A DNA stretch of 64,000 nt, taken from Anarhynchus alexandrinus. Taxonomy: Eukaryota > Chordata > Aves > Charadriiformes > Charadriidae. The DNA lies in assembly GCA_008711295.1 (NCBI GenBank), contig VUYV01000044.1, positions 3,154,094 through 3,218,093 on the forward strand, given 5' to 3'. Position 1 is the stretch's first letter, and each line of letters opens with the position of its first letter. Below the pieces are notes generated by a model that saw nothing but the letters and a program-made list of their open reading frames with translations, had not been told where the DNA came from and did no database searches. The translations under genes were made by a program, and so were the position numbers. Positions 34,976 to 47,053 of the stretch are shown one piece after another.

Positions 34976-37900
34976 GATTTTCTCTCCCTCTACTGCTGCG
35001 TATCTGACATGTGACAAGACAAAGCCCTGCTCTCATATACATAACAGCAGGATGCTTTCCCACCTTTTAATGGCTGACTGAATTTCTTCCCCAGCAACTC
35101 TGACAGTATGAAAGCGCACTGTAAAAATGACTGTGTCTTGAAAAGTGAAACCTCACAGTCTCCGGACTTGGGAACACAAAAAAAAAAAAAAAAGCATGTT
35201 GTTATAAGCCGCATCTATTGCTAAATACCCTTACATAGAAATTTTTAGTGTAGGCATGCCTCATCCCATAAGCTGTATTTTACTGCCTACACTCTTTTCC
35301 TCACCGCTGTATCGCTTCATTTGATTTCCATGAATAAAAGCACATTTTGGCTTTGCGTAGGAAAGTGAGCATGGGTAGGGACACCTCGTACTTGTTGAGG
35401 GAAGGGAGACGAGCTAGTATGAATCCCTGCTACCCGACTGCTTTTTAGACCTTCATATGCAGAAGCAACAACGAACTGAATGCTGAGCTTTCGGCTGCCG
35501 CGTGCTCAGAGTATCTTCATTAGCACTGACAGAACGAGTCTGAATTTTCCCGCTAGTACTCGCTGCCTCTTCTCTGGTTTTATTAGCTCTGATTTAATTC
35601 AGACTCACAACCGCCTGGGTCAGCCTGCCCCCAGGCCTGCAGAGACCAAACGTGGGTGTAAGTTGGTCGCTCCTTCCTCGGATGCTTTCTCCCCTTCAGT
35701 TTACCTCCTGAGAAAAGCCGGCTCGTGTCCCAGCGAACAGTCGGAAGCATCAGCCCCCGTGTAAGCTGAAAGTCTAAACGTCACAAGAGCAAAGTTTGAT
35801 CCCGAGTTTTGTATGAAACTCCAAGGGGGAAAAAAATACCACTTGTATTCTATCTGCATAGGAAACCTCAGAAAGGTGAATTATTTTACAAAATAGATTT
35901 AAATTTGCAATTTTAGCTAATTGCTGTTAGCTTTCCTGAGAGTACCAATTTGAATGTGGCTACAAATACCCTTCTCTAGAAAGCTTAAATGTCCTGGTGA
36001 TCAGTTCTCCCGAAAAGCAGCTGGAGAGACCATTTATTTTCACAATCTTTGTCTTTAACTTATCTGCTTCATTTCACAATGTCTAGTATAACAATATGTG
36101 GCATAATAAAATGAAATATTCATTTATTTTCTGCCAGGTAAGTATGAATTACCTTGTGATCACATCTTTTATGGCTACGTTCCTCACAACTGTGTAGTGG
36201 TGGACATGAGTGAAAATGACCTTGCATCAAAACACAAGGCAGAGGACCTGGAAACGTCTGTGGAATGGGGAGAACTTTGTGCACGTCACATTGCAATGAG
36301 CCGTGTTTTACTCAGTAGGCTGCCAATGCTGCCAACCTTGTATTCCATAATCATACCGCAGAAACCAGGAAAGAGAATAGTTCCTATAGACAGAAATTGA
36401 TAGTGATGGGCAGTTCTTCAGCTGGGATGAATCAACATACTTTAATTGCCTTATGCAATATTACGCTACTTCACCCTTCATAATACTTCACTTATTATAC
36501 CTATATAGCCTCCACCTTCAATAAATTCAAATTTCAAATTTGAATACTTCAAATACTTCAAATAAATTTACAAGGCAAGATACAAAAGATAATAAAAGAC
36601 AATTTTGTGGCCCTCAGATCTCCTGACGTAACTTAACATGGTAGGCAGAAAACAGGAGTAGGAATCAGGGTTAGAGGAGCCTGAACAGACTTGCCCAAGG
36701 ACGCAGAGAGAAGAGGGATTTACCCGAGGGATTTATCCCAGGGGCACAGCCGGCATTGCTGCTGCCCGCAGCGCAGTGCTGCTGTCTCCAGTCTGAAGCC
36801 ACAATTGTTTCTTCTCTGCTGTCTTTCGCATCATCAGGTATTTGTGTGGTTTTGGTCCAAAGAAAGTGCAACAAACCCTCTGTTTCATACATAACTTTCA
36901 AGGTCACTTGCATAAAATGTACAAAAAGCACATTTTTGTTGATGGAATGGCCTTTTGCTAATGAGGTAATTAGTGATATTACAGCAGGAAAAAAGGGGGG
37001 GATTTCTTTCTCCTTTTCTCCCTTTTCGCAAACCCAGTGAAGTGGCAAATTTTGTCGCATTTGCTGTATGTGCACAATATTTCAACCAGCTCTACAAAGT
37101 AATGTGTTTTTTGAGTAGCTACTGTATTTGCTGAAACTAAGTTATAATAATTTGATGACTAGGAACAAGATTAATTCAATGAACTACTATTCTCATGACA
37201 ATTGCAAAATATGGTAGGGGACAGAGTTAGTATGAATAGAAATGTTTAGGGAATCTTACTGCTTCATCAGTGAGAAGTCTGAGATGGAAAAATATCCAGC
37301 AAGGATATTAGGGGGTCATATCTCTTGAGGTGCAGCAAGGTAATCAGTTAATTTCTTATAAAAAAATCAGGAGCTGCGGTGAAAACTATCATCAGAGGAA
37401 GCATGAATATATATACAATAGAAGAATAAAAAACAGTGAAAGATATAATTACATGAAATTATAGCAACTGCCATGTAAAAGTACCAATGAAAGTAACAAA
37501 AAGAATTGTCATTTCCTTTAGAAATGATGTTTGATAATATTGCAGAGTCTTCACATCTCCTCACACATGGAGATGTGCCAGTTATCCAACATCTAAGGGG
37601 AAAACAAAGAGCCCCATTCCAGCCTCAGTTACAGTACAATTGGGAACAGCGCTTGGCTTGTCAGTTAGGATGTGACAATCAAAACTAGAGCTCCTGCCTG
37701 AAAGATCTTTGGAGAAGGGGATTTTGGTTTGTTTTTTTTTTAAAAGCTATAACATCTAGTGCAAAGCGACATTGACCTATCTCTTGTTCTCTCGCAATAT
37801 AAATAATAACCACCAATAACACTAGAAAGAATTTTTATGATATTGTTGACAGATTAACATTTTCATAGTGTAAGTATATGAGACCAAATTTAGAGCAAGT

Positions 37901-40354
37901 AAGCGATATGCACATATGTTATGTAAAGGCCTAATATTCACTGAAGATAAGGAAGTATTTTTCAACTGCGTGTACCAGAGAATTGGGATTTGGAGATCTA
38001 TAAATAGTTTGCTGAAGTTATGGAAGAAGAGAGTTATAGCACAAAAAAAAATAACAAATTAAAAATTATCAAAAGCAGAGTTGGTAAGAAAAATTTCTGT
38101 TCTGAAACTGAATAAAACCCAAGTCTCTTTCTCCTGCCACTCTTGTATTAAAAAAGCACTTTCCCCAAATCAGATGTTAGCAAAGTGTTTTGGCACCTGC
38201 TGGGATGTGGGATACCATGGTTCAAGATTCTCTGCATTGTGGTTTTACAAAGACATTATGTATGAGATCATTCAGTTACTTCTTTTGGAATCATTTTGTG
38301 CAAACGGAAGAACTTAACTCGTGTATCCCACGTTTCAGCTGGATGTACAACCACAGGGCTACAGAGCATCCCCCAGCTCCACGGCTAGAGATACCCACCC
38401 ACCCTAGCATAGCTGATGGATGGGGGACCACAGGGTTCGTCCTGGATGTGAGGAGGGATAAGTCTGCTGTTAATAAGCTTTCAGGTGTTCTGAAGTCAGC
38501 CTCTATCTTACTCTAACCATATGATACTGGACATGGAAAAAAAACCTCAGCCTTTCTCAACAAACCTTGAAAGCATTGCGTTCTTAGTAAAACGATGGTC
38601 TGGCATCGCCAGTCAGAAAACGTTCCAGTGAAAATTCCCAACCAAGTACAGAACTGACCCCTTTTAAATTTCCTGACATCTTGCTCACTGTTGCATATTG
38701 CTTTACCTGTATATACTTTACTTGTGGCATCCCTGCAGAAGTTTTAATCAGTGAAGTCCCAGCACAAGTGTATTTTCTGAATAGAAACTATGCCTTGGAA
38801 AATGATGCACAAGTTTCCTTAGATTAACGTCAACACATGTAAAATAAGTAGTAAGTGGGTATAAAAACGTTATCTTGCAATGTTAAGCCCTCATGCCATG
38901 GGTGTATTGGCAGCAGAAAATGCAAAGCAATGAAGGATGGGGACTACGGAGTCTGGAATTCTCTCAATCAAGTGGGTTAAACATAACAAATTGAAGCTTG
39001 CAGAAGTCTGAATTGCAAAACTAATAGAGCTGTTAAACTGGCTTTCCTTAACATTATGAATTGGTTGGCCCATTTCTTGTAATGGCAAACAGTGAATCTT
39101 GGTTGTCCATCAGTGGACGTGCTGTAAATCAGGTGTGATGAGAGCAGGAGAACACTTACTGCACAACACAAATCTCCTGGGATAGACCTTGGGCCGTACC
39201 GTTAGACCTCGCATGAAGCTGCATGGAAACAACGAGGATTCTTCAGTACTAAACAAAGCAAAACACACAGAGATCCAAATGTTAAAATGGAGTAAACATC
39301 TGATCACGATAGTCCTAGCTGTCCTGATATTTGCTAAAACAGGAACAGCGAGATCACATGTGGTATACTAAGAGGTTGCCCAGACTGTTATGCGGTTGGT
39401 TATATTTACAGAGAAAATAGAAGTACTGTATATTAAGCATTTTACAACATGAGGTCAAATTAAAGCCAGGATAAATTAATATAGCCCAGTGGAAGTCAGA
39501 GGAATTGCCCGTTAATTCATGGCATGCTGCAGTGACAATACACTAACAACAGGATGAAGAGATGCCCGTTCTTGTTCTGCTAAGGAAATAACGGACCCTC
39601 TAATTTACTGATTCAAAACCAGCTTATTCCATTTTGGAGAAGAATGCATTGGGTTGCACCTATCCACCAAATTTGAGAATATCTATTATTAATTTACTTT
39701 TTATGTATTTTTATTGTAATGGCTGATAGCAAAACTTAGGAAGAGTATGTGGTCCCACACAAGCAGCTGTGAAAAGACCTCCTAGAATTCAGACAAACTG
39801 CATTGTTAATAGACTACTCTTAGTGACGAGAGAAAACATAGTGTCAATCATGCATGCTGACAGGGTGCAATTAACCCAGCATCAAATTGTAGAGAGATGG
39901 ATGGGACCAGATGGTCCTGTTATCCTAACAAAGGATTATACAGCAAGTGTCCTTCGGAAGAAAGAGCGTTTTTTTAACATAGACCTTTGGAACAAAAAAA
40001 AGATGATGTGAACTAAAGAGACATTACAGAAAACCGAAAGTAGCAAATGATGTTTTAAATATGAATTCCAATAGCTAATTATGTGCTTTAAATACAAATA
40101 TATGTTATTTTTTGATCACAACGATGTGTACTGAAATTTACCCCAAAAGGTCTCTCAAGAGATCGACGTCAAACAGAATCACTGAAAACAAAGTCAGCAA
40201 GGAATGATCGAAAATCATCATTCTTGCCGTTCCTGAAAGCATGATTTTATTTATTAACCTGAAACTGGCCAAACGCTGCTCCCCTACTCTGCTGCACTTA
40301 TGGGAAATACATACTTTGAAACCTAATTAGAGAGCAGCAACTGCACAGCGCTGA
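34976..40354. other. Non-coding stretch, no gene recognised
   Basis: It contains A16 at 35178-35193 and an AT-rich stutter of CAAAT/TTCAAAT units at 36515-36572. The part from 35470 to 35770 is richer in CpG and has a 94-codon frame of unknown meaning. An exon-like frame at 36110-36400 is listed separately. A short MIR-like string CTTGCCCAAGGACGCAGAGA near 36690 is too short to call. No gene recognised. Confidence 0.5.
36110..36400 (+). other. Exon-like open frame, unsupported
   Basis: An open frame of 96 codons runs from just after a stop at 36107 to TGA at 36398-36400. It has no ATG near its start. CTGCCAG/GTAAGTATG at 36131-36145 could be read either as a splice acceptor (T-rich tract then CCAG) or as a near-ideal donor (CAG/GTAAGT). 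The translation (for example VVVDMSENDLASKH) resembles no protein I know. Chance is the default explanation. Confidence 0.12.
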
Positions 40355-40388
40355 GCAGTGCCCCCTGAAACCCTTCCCAGGGCACTGC
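40355..40388. promoter_or_regulatory. CTCF-like site within a 9-bp dyad
   Basis: On the reverse strand 40356-40367 reads CAGGGGGCACTG, a full match to the core half of the CTCF consensus; the CCA part upstream is poor. GCAGTGCCC at 40355-40363 and GGGCACTGC at 40380-40388 form a perfect inverted repeat with a 16-bp spacer. CTCF binding is possible but needs data. Confidence 0.3.
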
Positions 40389-40574
40389 ACTGACTAATGT
40401 TTGGGATCGTATGATTAGAACTAGAGCTTCCCCCCTCTAATGAGATAGACTATTAAGTGCGGGGAGGATATAACAAATTTATGCAAAGAAATCAGGTGAA
40501 ATAGGTAAATAAGAGGAATTCCTAACACAGTAAAATCTCAGCTAAACGACAGAAATACATTACTTGAAACAAAC

Positions 40575-40715
40575 CCACTTAGTATTACTGTCATGGGGAA
40601 AAGTGCATAGGAATAGTGAAATCCCGAAGCCTGGGCCATTGCTGGTATTAGAACACGGGTCCCAAACCTCAGAGCGTTCTGCCATCTCTAGGGTCATATG
40701 ATTTTCTTCTAAATA
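40575..40715 (-). mobile_element. tRNA-derived (MIR/Cry-like) SINE, reverse orientation
   Basis: Read on the reverse strand: GAGATGGCAGAACGCTC (A-box region), then GGGACCCGTGTTCTAATACC (B-box region, like GAGACCTGGGTTCTAATCC of Cry/MIR SINEs), and later TTCCTATGCACTTTTCCCCA (like CTCTGTGCCTCAGTTTCCCCA). Order and spacing agree with that SINE class. The copy is strongly diverged and inactive. Confidence 0.5.
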
Positions 40716-43700
40716 TACGGATCTAACCACATCACAAGAAAACACTACATTGCAGATTTCCAGGATCAGGAAAAGGCTGGAAACAAACACAGACTGCTAC
40801 AGAAACTAGCACGATGCTAGTTATGCCTTAAAACACTAAACAATAATAAATAATAAAGTTCAGATATGAAATTATCTATTTGACTGTATTGACATAATTG
40901 TAACAATAGTTATATTTCCAATCTTTTGAGGCAATTTCTGTATGCTTCCTAAGGAAGTTTTAAAGCTTTTTAGCCTAAAAAAATGTACAAAGGGGACTTA
41001 CAAAGGATGTAAGATATGATCCGTAATCACCTACTGAATCACTGAAGAAAATACTCTCCTCAGATTCCCTCACTAATTGAAGACTAAGCAACCTGTGCTT
41101 TCAGTCAACAGCGCTATTATATATTCTATTCTTAAAATCAGAAAAACCCAGGAGGAAGCCATGCAGTCATGCCTCAATTAACCAGCTACGTGACGTAGAT
41201 TCGTGCACCTATGGCTTAGCCAGGTACGCTGGTACTTCTGCATGTTTAAGAAACACAGAGTGCCTCCGAGATTAGAAACTGATTCTTTCATGGTTATTAT
41301 GTACACTCAGAAAAAAGAAAAGCCCCCAGTCACTGTGCAAGGCCTGAAGCTTATATAACCTAAACTATACCGTAAATATCCCATAATATATCTATCTGGC
41401 TTCCCTATTTTCATGCCCAAGCACCATTCTCTTCCAGCTGCACATCCATTCTCACTGAATTATTGATAAGATCCAGACTTTCTACTTTCCTTGGTCCAGG
41501 GCTGGCTACAATCATAGAATCATAGACAATGTCTCCATCAAATTGCTTTTCAGAAAAAAAAACCCACAAACCAAAGAAAAACAAAACCACAAACAAAAAA
41601 ACCCACCAAACAGAAAAAAAAACCAGGTATATAACGGAATGATTTCTTAAGGGAAAAATATCTGCTGTTAGCAGGAACATAATTTCTAATTCCAAAGAAG
41701 AAAACCAAAAAAGAAAACTTAGCCCTGAAAAAATTCCCACTTGGATACGCCATCATGGTGCCTCATAGGAACTGCAGTTCAGAATTGTGGTAGCACTTTC
41801 AGGGGTAAGACTGCTTTCCAGGTGGACATTTCTCACTTTGCACTTAAGCTGCAGAATTTAAATAATTCAATTAGATGGGTAAATATATATACAGACATCT
41901 ATATAAAAAGTGTCTGGAGGCCCAACCCCAGAAGGAGAACAGAAGGGTAACTGCTGCTCCTGTAAGGCAGTGCAGGTGCTTCTTCTATGAGAAATTTTCC
42001 CTGGGGCTGGACTGGGAAAATCCAAATATATGTTATCAGTTTACTGGAGTATAAGAGAAACGGTGCCTTGGCAAGCTCATGGAAGATTCCTCTGCAGAAG
42101 GCGATGCCTCTGAGGTGCCCTGCAGCCGCTCAGCCGCCTCACAGTGGCTCCATTTCCCTTTTCATCTGACCCTCTGCGAGGTGTGTCGCACTTTGTGTTT
42201 GAATTTTGCTGGCGGAGGTGTGAAGAAGCTTCTATGATATTTCCCTGGGTTTTCTTGGGTTATGATTCTCCTCCTTTTCCACAAGATCTAGACTTGTGCC
42301 AGTGGGTCCAGAATTGACTTCCCTTTCCTTTCATGACATCATCTTGCACAAAGCCAAAGGAAATGTTTCTCAATGGAGATCAACGCAACCACAACTAAAA
42401 AAAAGTGATCTGCTTTATGCCTTTGCAAAATTATCCAGTCTGAAGAATATCAGCTCCCTTCCAACTAAGGAAATTATAAAAGATCTAATCAGCAGATAGA
42501 ATATAGCCATAGAAAACGCACATCAGCATACCTTAACGAAAGTAAAATAAATCTTGGAAGTTTAATATCCCCCTTTCTTGGACCTAAATAGGCCCCTTTG
42601 GAAAACTATTTTATTGTTTCTCATTAAATTAGAATTGTGCTGAGATGCCACTATCTACCATTTCCTATTATTATTAATGTAAAAAAAAAAAATAAAATCA
42701 CTGCATATTCAGCATTTCCCCAGTTAAAACTAGACAGAAAGAAAATCTGAGTTGTGTTTTTTCTTAATTCATGCTAATTTAAAAACAGAAAGTTCTTTAC
42801 TTTTTCTTCCCCAGTTTGCATCTGCATTTAAAGATAGCAATATTTTCTAATGATAATTAAGAACCTCTAATTTATTGGTTTATTACTTCTGTCCTACATT
42901 AACAGCTCTTACAGAAACAGCTCAGAGATACCACATGTGTGAATGTGCTTAATTCCTCTCTCATTAACCTCGGAAACACATAGTAATTTCTAGCCAACTC
43001 AGACCACAAGTCACTGGATTTTCTTTGCTTTTCAAGTTGTTAGTAAAAGTAGTAGCTCACAGTGCAATCACGTGTCCCAAGTCTGTTGCTCACCAAAATT
43101 TCAGCTTTCGTGACCCTCTTGCATTCAGCAATTACTGTGATAAAGAGGAGCTTGTCGTGTATCATCATTTACATATTAGGGTATGTTCTATTAATGAAAT
43201 GTTAATATTTTTGCGTAGTTTGCTCAAGGCAGAACGCTTGATTCAGGTTGGTATTTTTATCAAGAAAACAGAAAGCGACAGAGATATGCATATGGATAAG
43301 ACGAAATTCTCCCAGTATACACTGAATACTCTTCTTAATAATGCAATAGTAGGAACCAACGCTTCTAATTTGCCCAAAGACTCTTCTTATTTGCTACCAA
43401 AACACAGTTGCTTAAATTTTTCAGACATTTTTGGGTTTTGTTTATTTAACATTCAACGAAGTGAGCACGAGTCAAGTGGGGGCACGAAGGAGAAGAGCTG
43501 GAGAACGAGGAGAAAGGAATGACCCTCCCGCCCGATGGGCAGCGGGTCGAGCTGGGAGCAGGGCAGGGACTGCGGTTCAGTTTATGTCCTTGGATTACTT
43601 CTACTTTCTGTTCAACAAGGAGCGTTCTAATTATGGGACTTGAGAATTAGAATCGGGAGCACTTGCTTCTGTTCTGGTGGTGGGACCCCGGGGAGGAACA

Positions 43701-46122
43701 GCGAGCGCTTGCAGGAACTGCTGTGGGTGGGGGGCCCTCCTGAGAAGCGAAGAATGGGGGTTGAAATCTCAAAATCTCAAGGTCAGAGAATAAAAGAGCT
43801 CCAGTCTCATCTCCTGTAGGACGTAGTGAAGAGAACCGTGAGATGCAGTGAATCCTACCAACGATTTAGCGTGATCCACCACAGCACAGAAGCCGTATGG
43901 CAAAAAGCAGCAGATGTTCTTACAGTGAGCAGTGATAGCCCGTGAAGTGACGCGCACAGGGGTGAACGTAAGGCTGACATCAGAGTTCTCTCCCAGTTCA
44001 GCAGCTCCCAGTCTCTGTTCCCCACCGGCTCCCAGACCCAGGATTTCACACTGCCAAGAGATGCAGTATTTGATACTTTGTGGAAGAACTTTCCAGCTCC
44101 TCTTCCAACAAATAGTGCAGCCCTCTGCAGAACTCCCAGGCTGGTGTACAAACTGCTCCGGTCACTGGGAAGCAACAGTTCTGCTTCGGAACTCTGTGTT
44201 CGGGTGACCACAATGACAACGTCATCATTACTATTTAAAAATCACAGCCTGGCAAAGTTCACTCGGGTTGATGAAGAAATGTGCAGCCCCTCTTATTTTG
44301 ACTATTAATTCCTATAAATTCCCTGCTCTGTGCTGTGGGGAGAAGGATGCTCTGGCTTGGGCTATGCTTGTCCCTAGCAGGTCAAAGCTCTTAGAGCTGC
44401 AATTTTCTGCCCTGGCAGAATCTGTCTTTGGGGATCCCATGGTGTCCTTGCAAAATTTGATGTCTCCTCCGGTCCATTATTCGGCAAATACTTTAGAAGA
44501 GATACACACCCTTTGTCACCCCCTTCTTTTTGCACTGTTAGAGAACTTTGGAGCATCTGCAGCTTAAAAGACAACGGGGCTGATCACACAAGTTCATTAG
44601 TGCCTAATCCACAGTTTTCAATGGCTGTGTGCCACGCAGTTTCTGCTTGAGCGACCTCGACAGGCAGCGGTGTAGTCATATGGAGTTTTTAATAAGTGTC
44701 AGAAAACCTGAAGTACTAAGGTATCCCTAATGTTACTTTTTGGCATCGTTATCCACTAGAGATGAAAGAATGAAATTGAAATGTCTGTTTCTGGAAAAAA
44801 AGAAATCTCACCTGGGTTGAGTGTGAGGGAATGAATGGCTCGAGAAACCTGCATTAGGATTAGGTTAAATCCCTTCCAACTCACTTGCTCGAATCCAGCA
44901 GGGGTCAATTGGAAATTATCACTATTTGACATCCACAAAGGCATATGTTTCGAAATAGGCTTTTTAGTTGCCTTTTGGGATGAGTTACCAGTGAAATTAG
45001 TTGTTGGCTTGACTGCATTAGTATTTACGGTGTGGAGCGGTGACACTGTGCCCCGCGCGATAGGACAGGAAAGACTAAAGAGAGACTCTGCTGCTCTCAG
45101 CTTAAAGCGCAAAGGCAGAGACGCGGGGCAGCGTGGATCAGAGACGCTCAGGAGCCACGGATAACCTGAGCTTTCATACGTACAACAGGGAAGAAAATGT
45201 GTTGATCCTAATGACGGAAACAAGCTCACCGGACGTTGGGAAGAAAGCTGTGTGCTGCTGCCCCGCCAGTATGAATTCTGTGCATAAGTCAGCAAAGTTT
45301 TAGCAATATTCCACAATTGAAGTTTGTAGAAATACTTTAGTGACTAGCCTCAAAAAAATTACAGTATGGAATAAATTGTGCTTTAATTATCTCTTGTTAT
45401 TCTAGTATAAGTAGCTTGATTGTCCACTAAAAGTCCAATTACAAATGCCTATGGAAAGCCTAAAATTTGACCCTATATTATATGTCATGTGTGTATTTAC
45501 AAATACATTCTTGAACCATTATTAGTGTGATTTTGGCAGTAAGAAGTTTTTTATTTACATATTTTTAAAGACCATCCTAGCTGAAAGTTTTCAATTTTTT
45601 TTTTTTTAAATGAAACTATATCTGTCTTTGACCAAATGAATGTGATAATTTTAAGGAAGGAAGTTTCTGGGTTTTTTTTTACTATTACGCTTCACTGAAT
45701 AATTTGTATTAAGCTATGCTTTAAATCAGCATTTTCTCAAATTGAAGAACAACTGATGCTAAACTATATGGTAGATTATAATACTTGTAATTTGCATAAA
45801 AATAAAAAAATCAGTTTATCACTAGCGTTCTTTCTAGCAAGGATTTCTAAAACCAGTGGCTAGGAAATATTGTTGGTTTTCAGACCACACTTCATCTAAT
45901 TATACAAAGCATACCCGCAGAATTGCAAGGGTTCATGGAAGAGATAATCAAATCACAACCATTCAGAATGAGAGAGATGCTCAATGTGGAACTGCTGATA
46001 CAGCAATTTAATTACAGCAGTTTAGCAGCAAAAGAGTAAAATTCTTTAATAGATGCCACAGGTTTAACATTTTTGACTACAGAAAGGGATACAGAAATTT
46101 AAAAAACCCAACAACCCAACAA
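40716..46122. other. Non-coding stretch, no gene recognised
   Basis: Mostly AT-rich, with an A/C-rich low-complexity patch at 41558-41625 and a small palindrome at 41186-41198 (CTACGT-G-ACGTAG, containing a CRE half-site). The stretch 43480-43760 is GC-richer. The two longest unknown frames are 43025-43522 (165 codons, plus strand, begins at TTG) and 44756-45316 (186 codons, reverse strand); neither resembles a known family. From 45360 to 46120 the sequence is very AT-rich. No gene recognised. Confidence 0.5.
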
Positions 46123-46153
46123 CCCCCCCCCCCCCACAACACAACCACAACAN
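46123..46153. repeat. Poly-C run with A/C simple repeat and ambiguous base
   Basis: C13 at 46123-46135 is flanked by CAAC-type units on both sides (AACCCAACAACCCAACAA before, ACAACACAACCACAACA after). Position 46153 is N, the only ambiguous base I noticed. The N probably marks unresolved sequence in this low-complexity patch. Confidence 0.9.
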
Positions 46154-47020
46154 ATTAATATTTTCTTGGAAAAAAACATTTCCAAGTGCCCAGCAGAAAG
46201 CAAGCATCTATCTTCAGTTAATTCAGATCGGTGGGACAAAAGGCAAGCTAATAATTTCATTTAGGAAAATATTAATGATCTCAAATGCATTTATAGAGAT
46301 ATTTGTGCAGTAACATCTACATATATTTATGTACAAGTAGAAAAGGGCTTTATTCTCAAAATTGGATCTTTACGACCAAAGCCATCATAAAGATTCTTAT
46401 TGATTTGAAAGAGTTTTTGCTGATTCGCATATTTGAAATAGAACAGATTTTTTTTTCACCTTTGTAATATTCTCTTTTTGTTGTAGAGTGTTAAAACAGT
46501 GCAACCAATTATGGTGAAAATTAATCTAATACCTATTCTTTGAAGACTACATTCGTGCTGCTGCACATTTCATGAGACTTTTATTGAAAATTTGGCCCCA
46601 AATCTTAAAAGCTGGCAAAGATGAACCACTGAGTTCTACCTAGAAGCTATTTGGAAGTTATACTGATGTCAATATTTAGCACTTCAGTGCTGCTTTTTGT
46701 TATGGAAAGCATGGCAAAAAAATTATTTAGTTCCTGTATTATTCTTCTTTTAAAAAGAAATATTTAATTATTAAACACCATACCTTTTTAAACAACAATC
46801 CTATTTCCCTTGTTAACTGTCAATTCCGTATGGACCAGAGCCCTCTTAGAAGTCGGGTACTATACCCGTAAATGAAACACTAGGATTTATGGCTTTAGTA
46901 TTATGTTATCCCGACCATCATTAAAACATACATCAGTATAAACCCCTGTGTGTGTGAAAGGACTGTGGAAGCGCAGAGTTCAAGCCGGCATGATGCAACG
47001 AAGGGCAGTGCCTACATCAG
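46154..47020. other. AT-rich non-coding stretch
   Basis: AT-rich DNA. AAAATTTGGCCCCAAATC near 46589 resembles the end of the decayed inverted-repeat elements described elsewhere in the window, but is too short to call. No gene recognised. Confidence 0.55.
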
Positions 47021-47053
47021 GGGGTTAACCCCGTGCGGGCGGGCGCGGGAGGG
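47021..47053 (+). promoter_or_regulatory. Canonical G-quadruplex motif beside a 12-bp palindrome
   Basis: GGGCGGGCGCGGGAGGG at 47037-47053 has four G3 tracts with loops of 1, 3 and 1 bases, the classic short-loop G-quadruplex pattern, and includes an SP1-type GGGCGGG. Four bases upstream lies the perfect palindrome GGGGTTAACCCC (47021-47032). The patch to about 47165 is CpG-enriched and sits in AT-rich DNA. Function unknown. Confidence 0.6.

Noticed and set aside
36685..36715. CTTGCCCAAGGACGCAGAGA as a MIR fragment
   Set aside because: Only about 20 bases resemble MIR, with no supporting flank.
41511..41526. AATCATAGAATCATAG, resembling the reverse of the ATTCTATG tail of CR1 LINEs
   Set aside because: The sequence that should follow in a CR1 3' end (a GGTTGGAAGGGACC-like stretch) is absent; only the short octamer-like string is present.
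41411..41756. Reverse-strand frames rich in F, W, V and L, like a multi-pass membrane protein
   Set aside because: They come from an A/C-rich simple-sequence patch read on the other strand.
43025..43522. 165-codon open frame on the plus strand
   Set aside because: It begins at TTG, has no ATG near its start, shows no known domain and is in the range expected by chance.
44862..44885. AAATCCCTTCCAACTC, resembling part of the CR1 3' region
   Set aside because: The match is limited to about 12 bases, with no supporting flanking sequence or tail.
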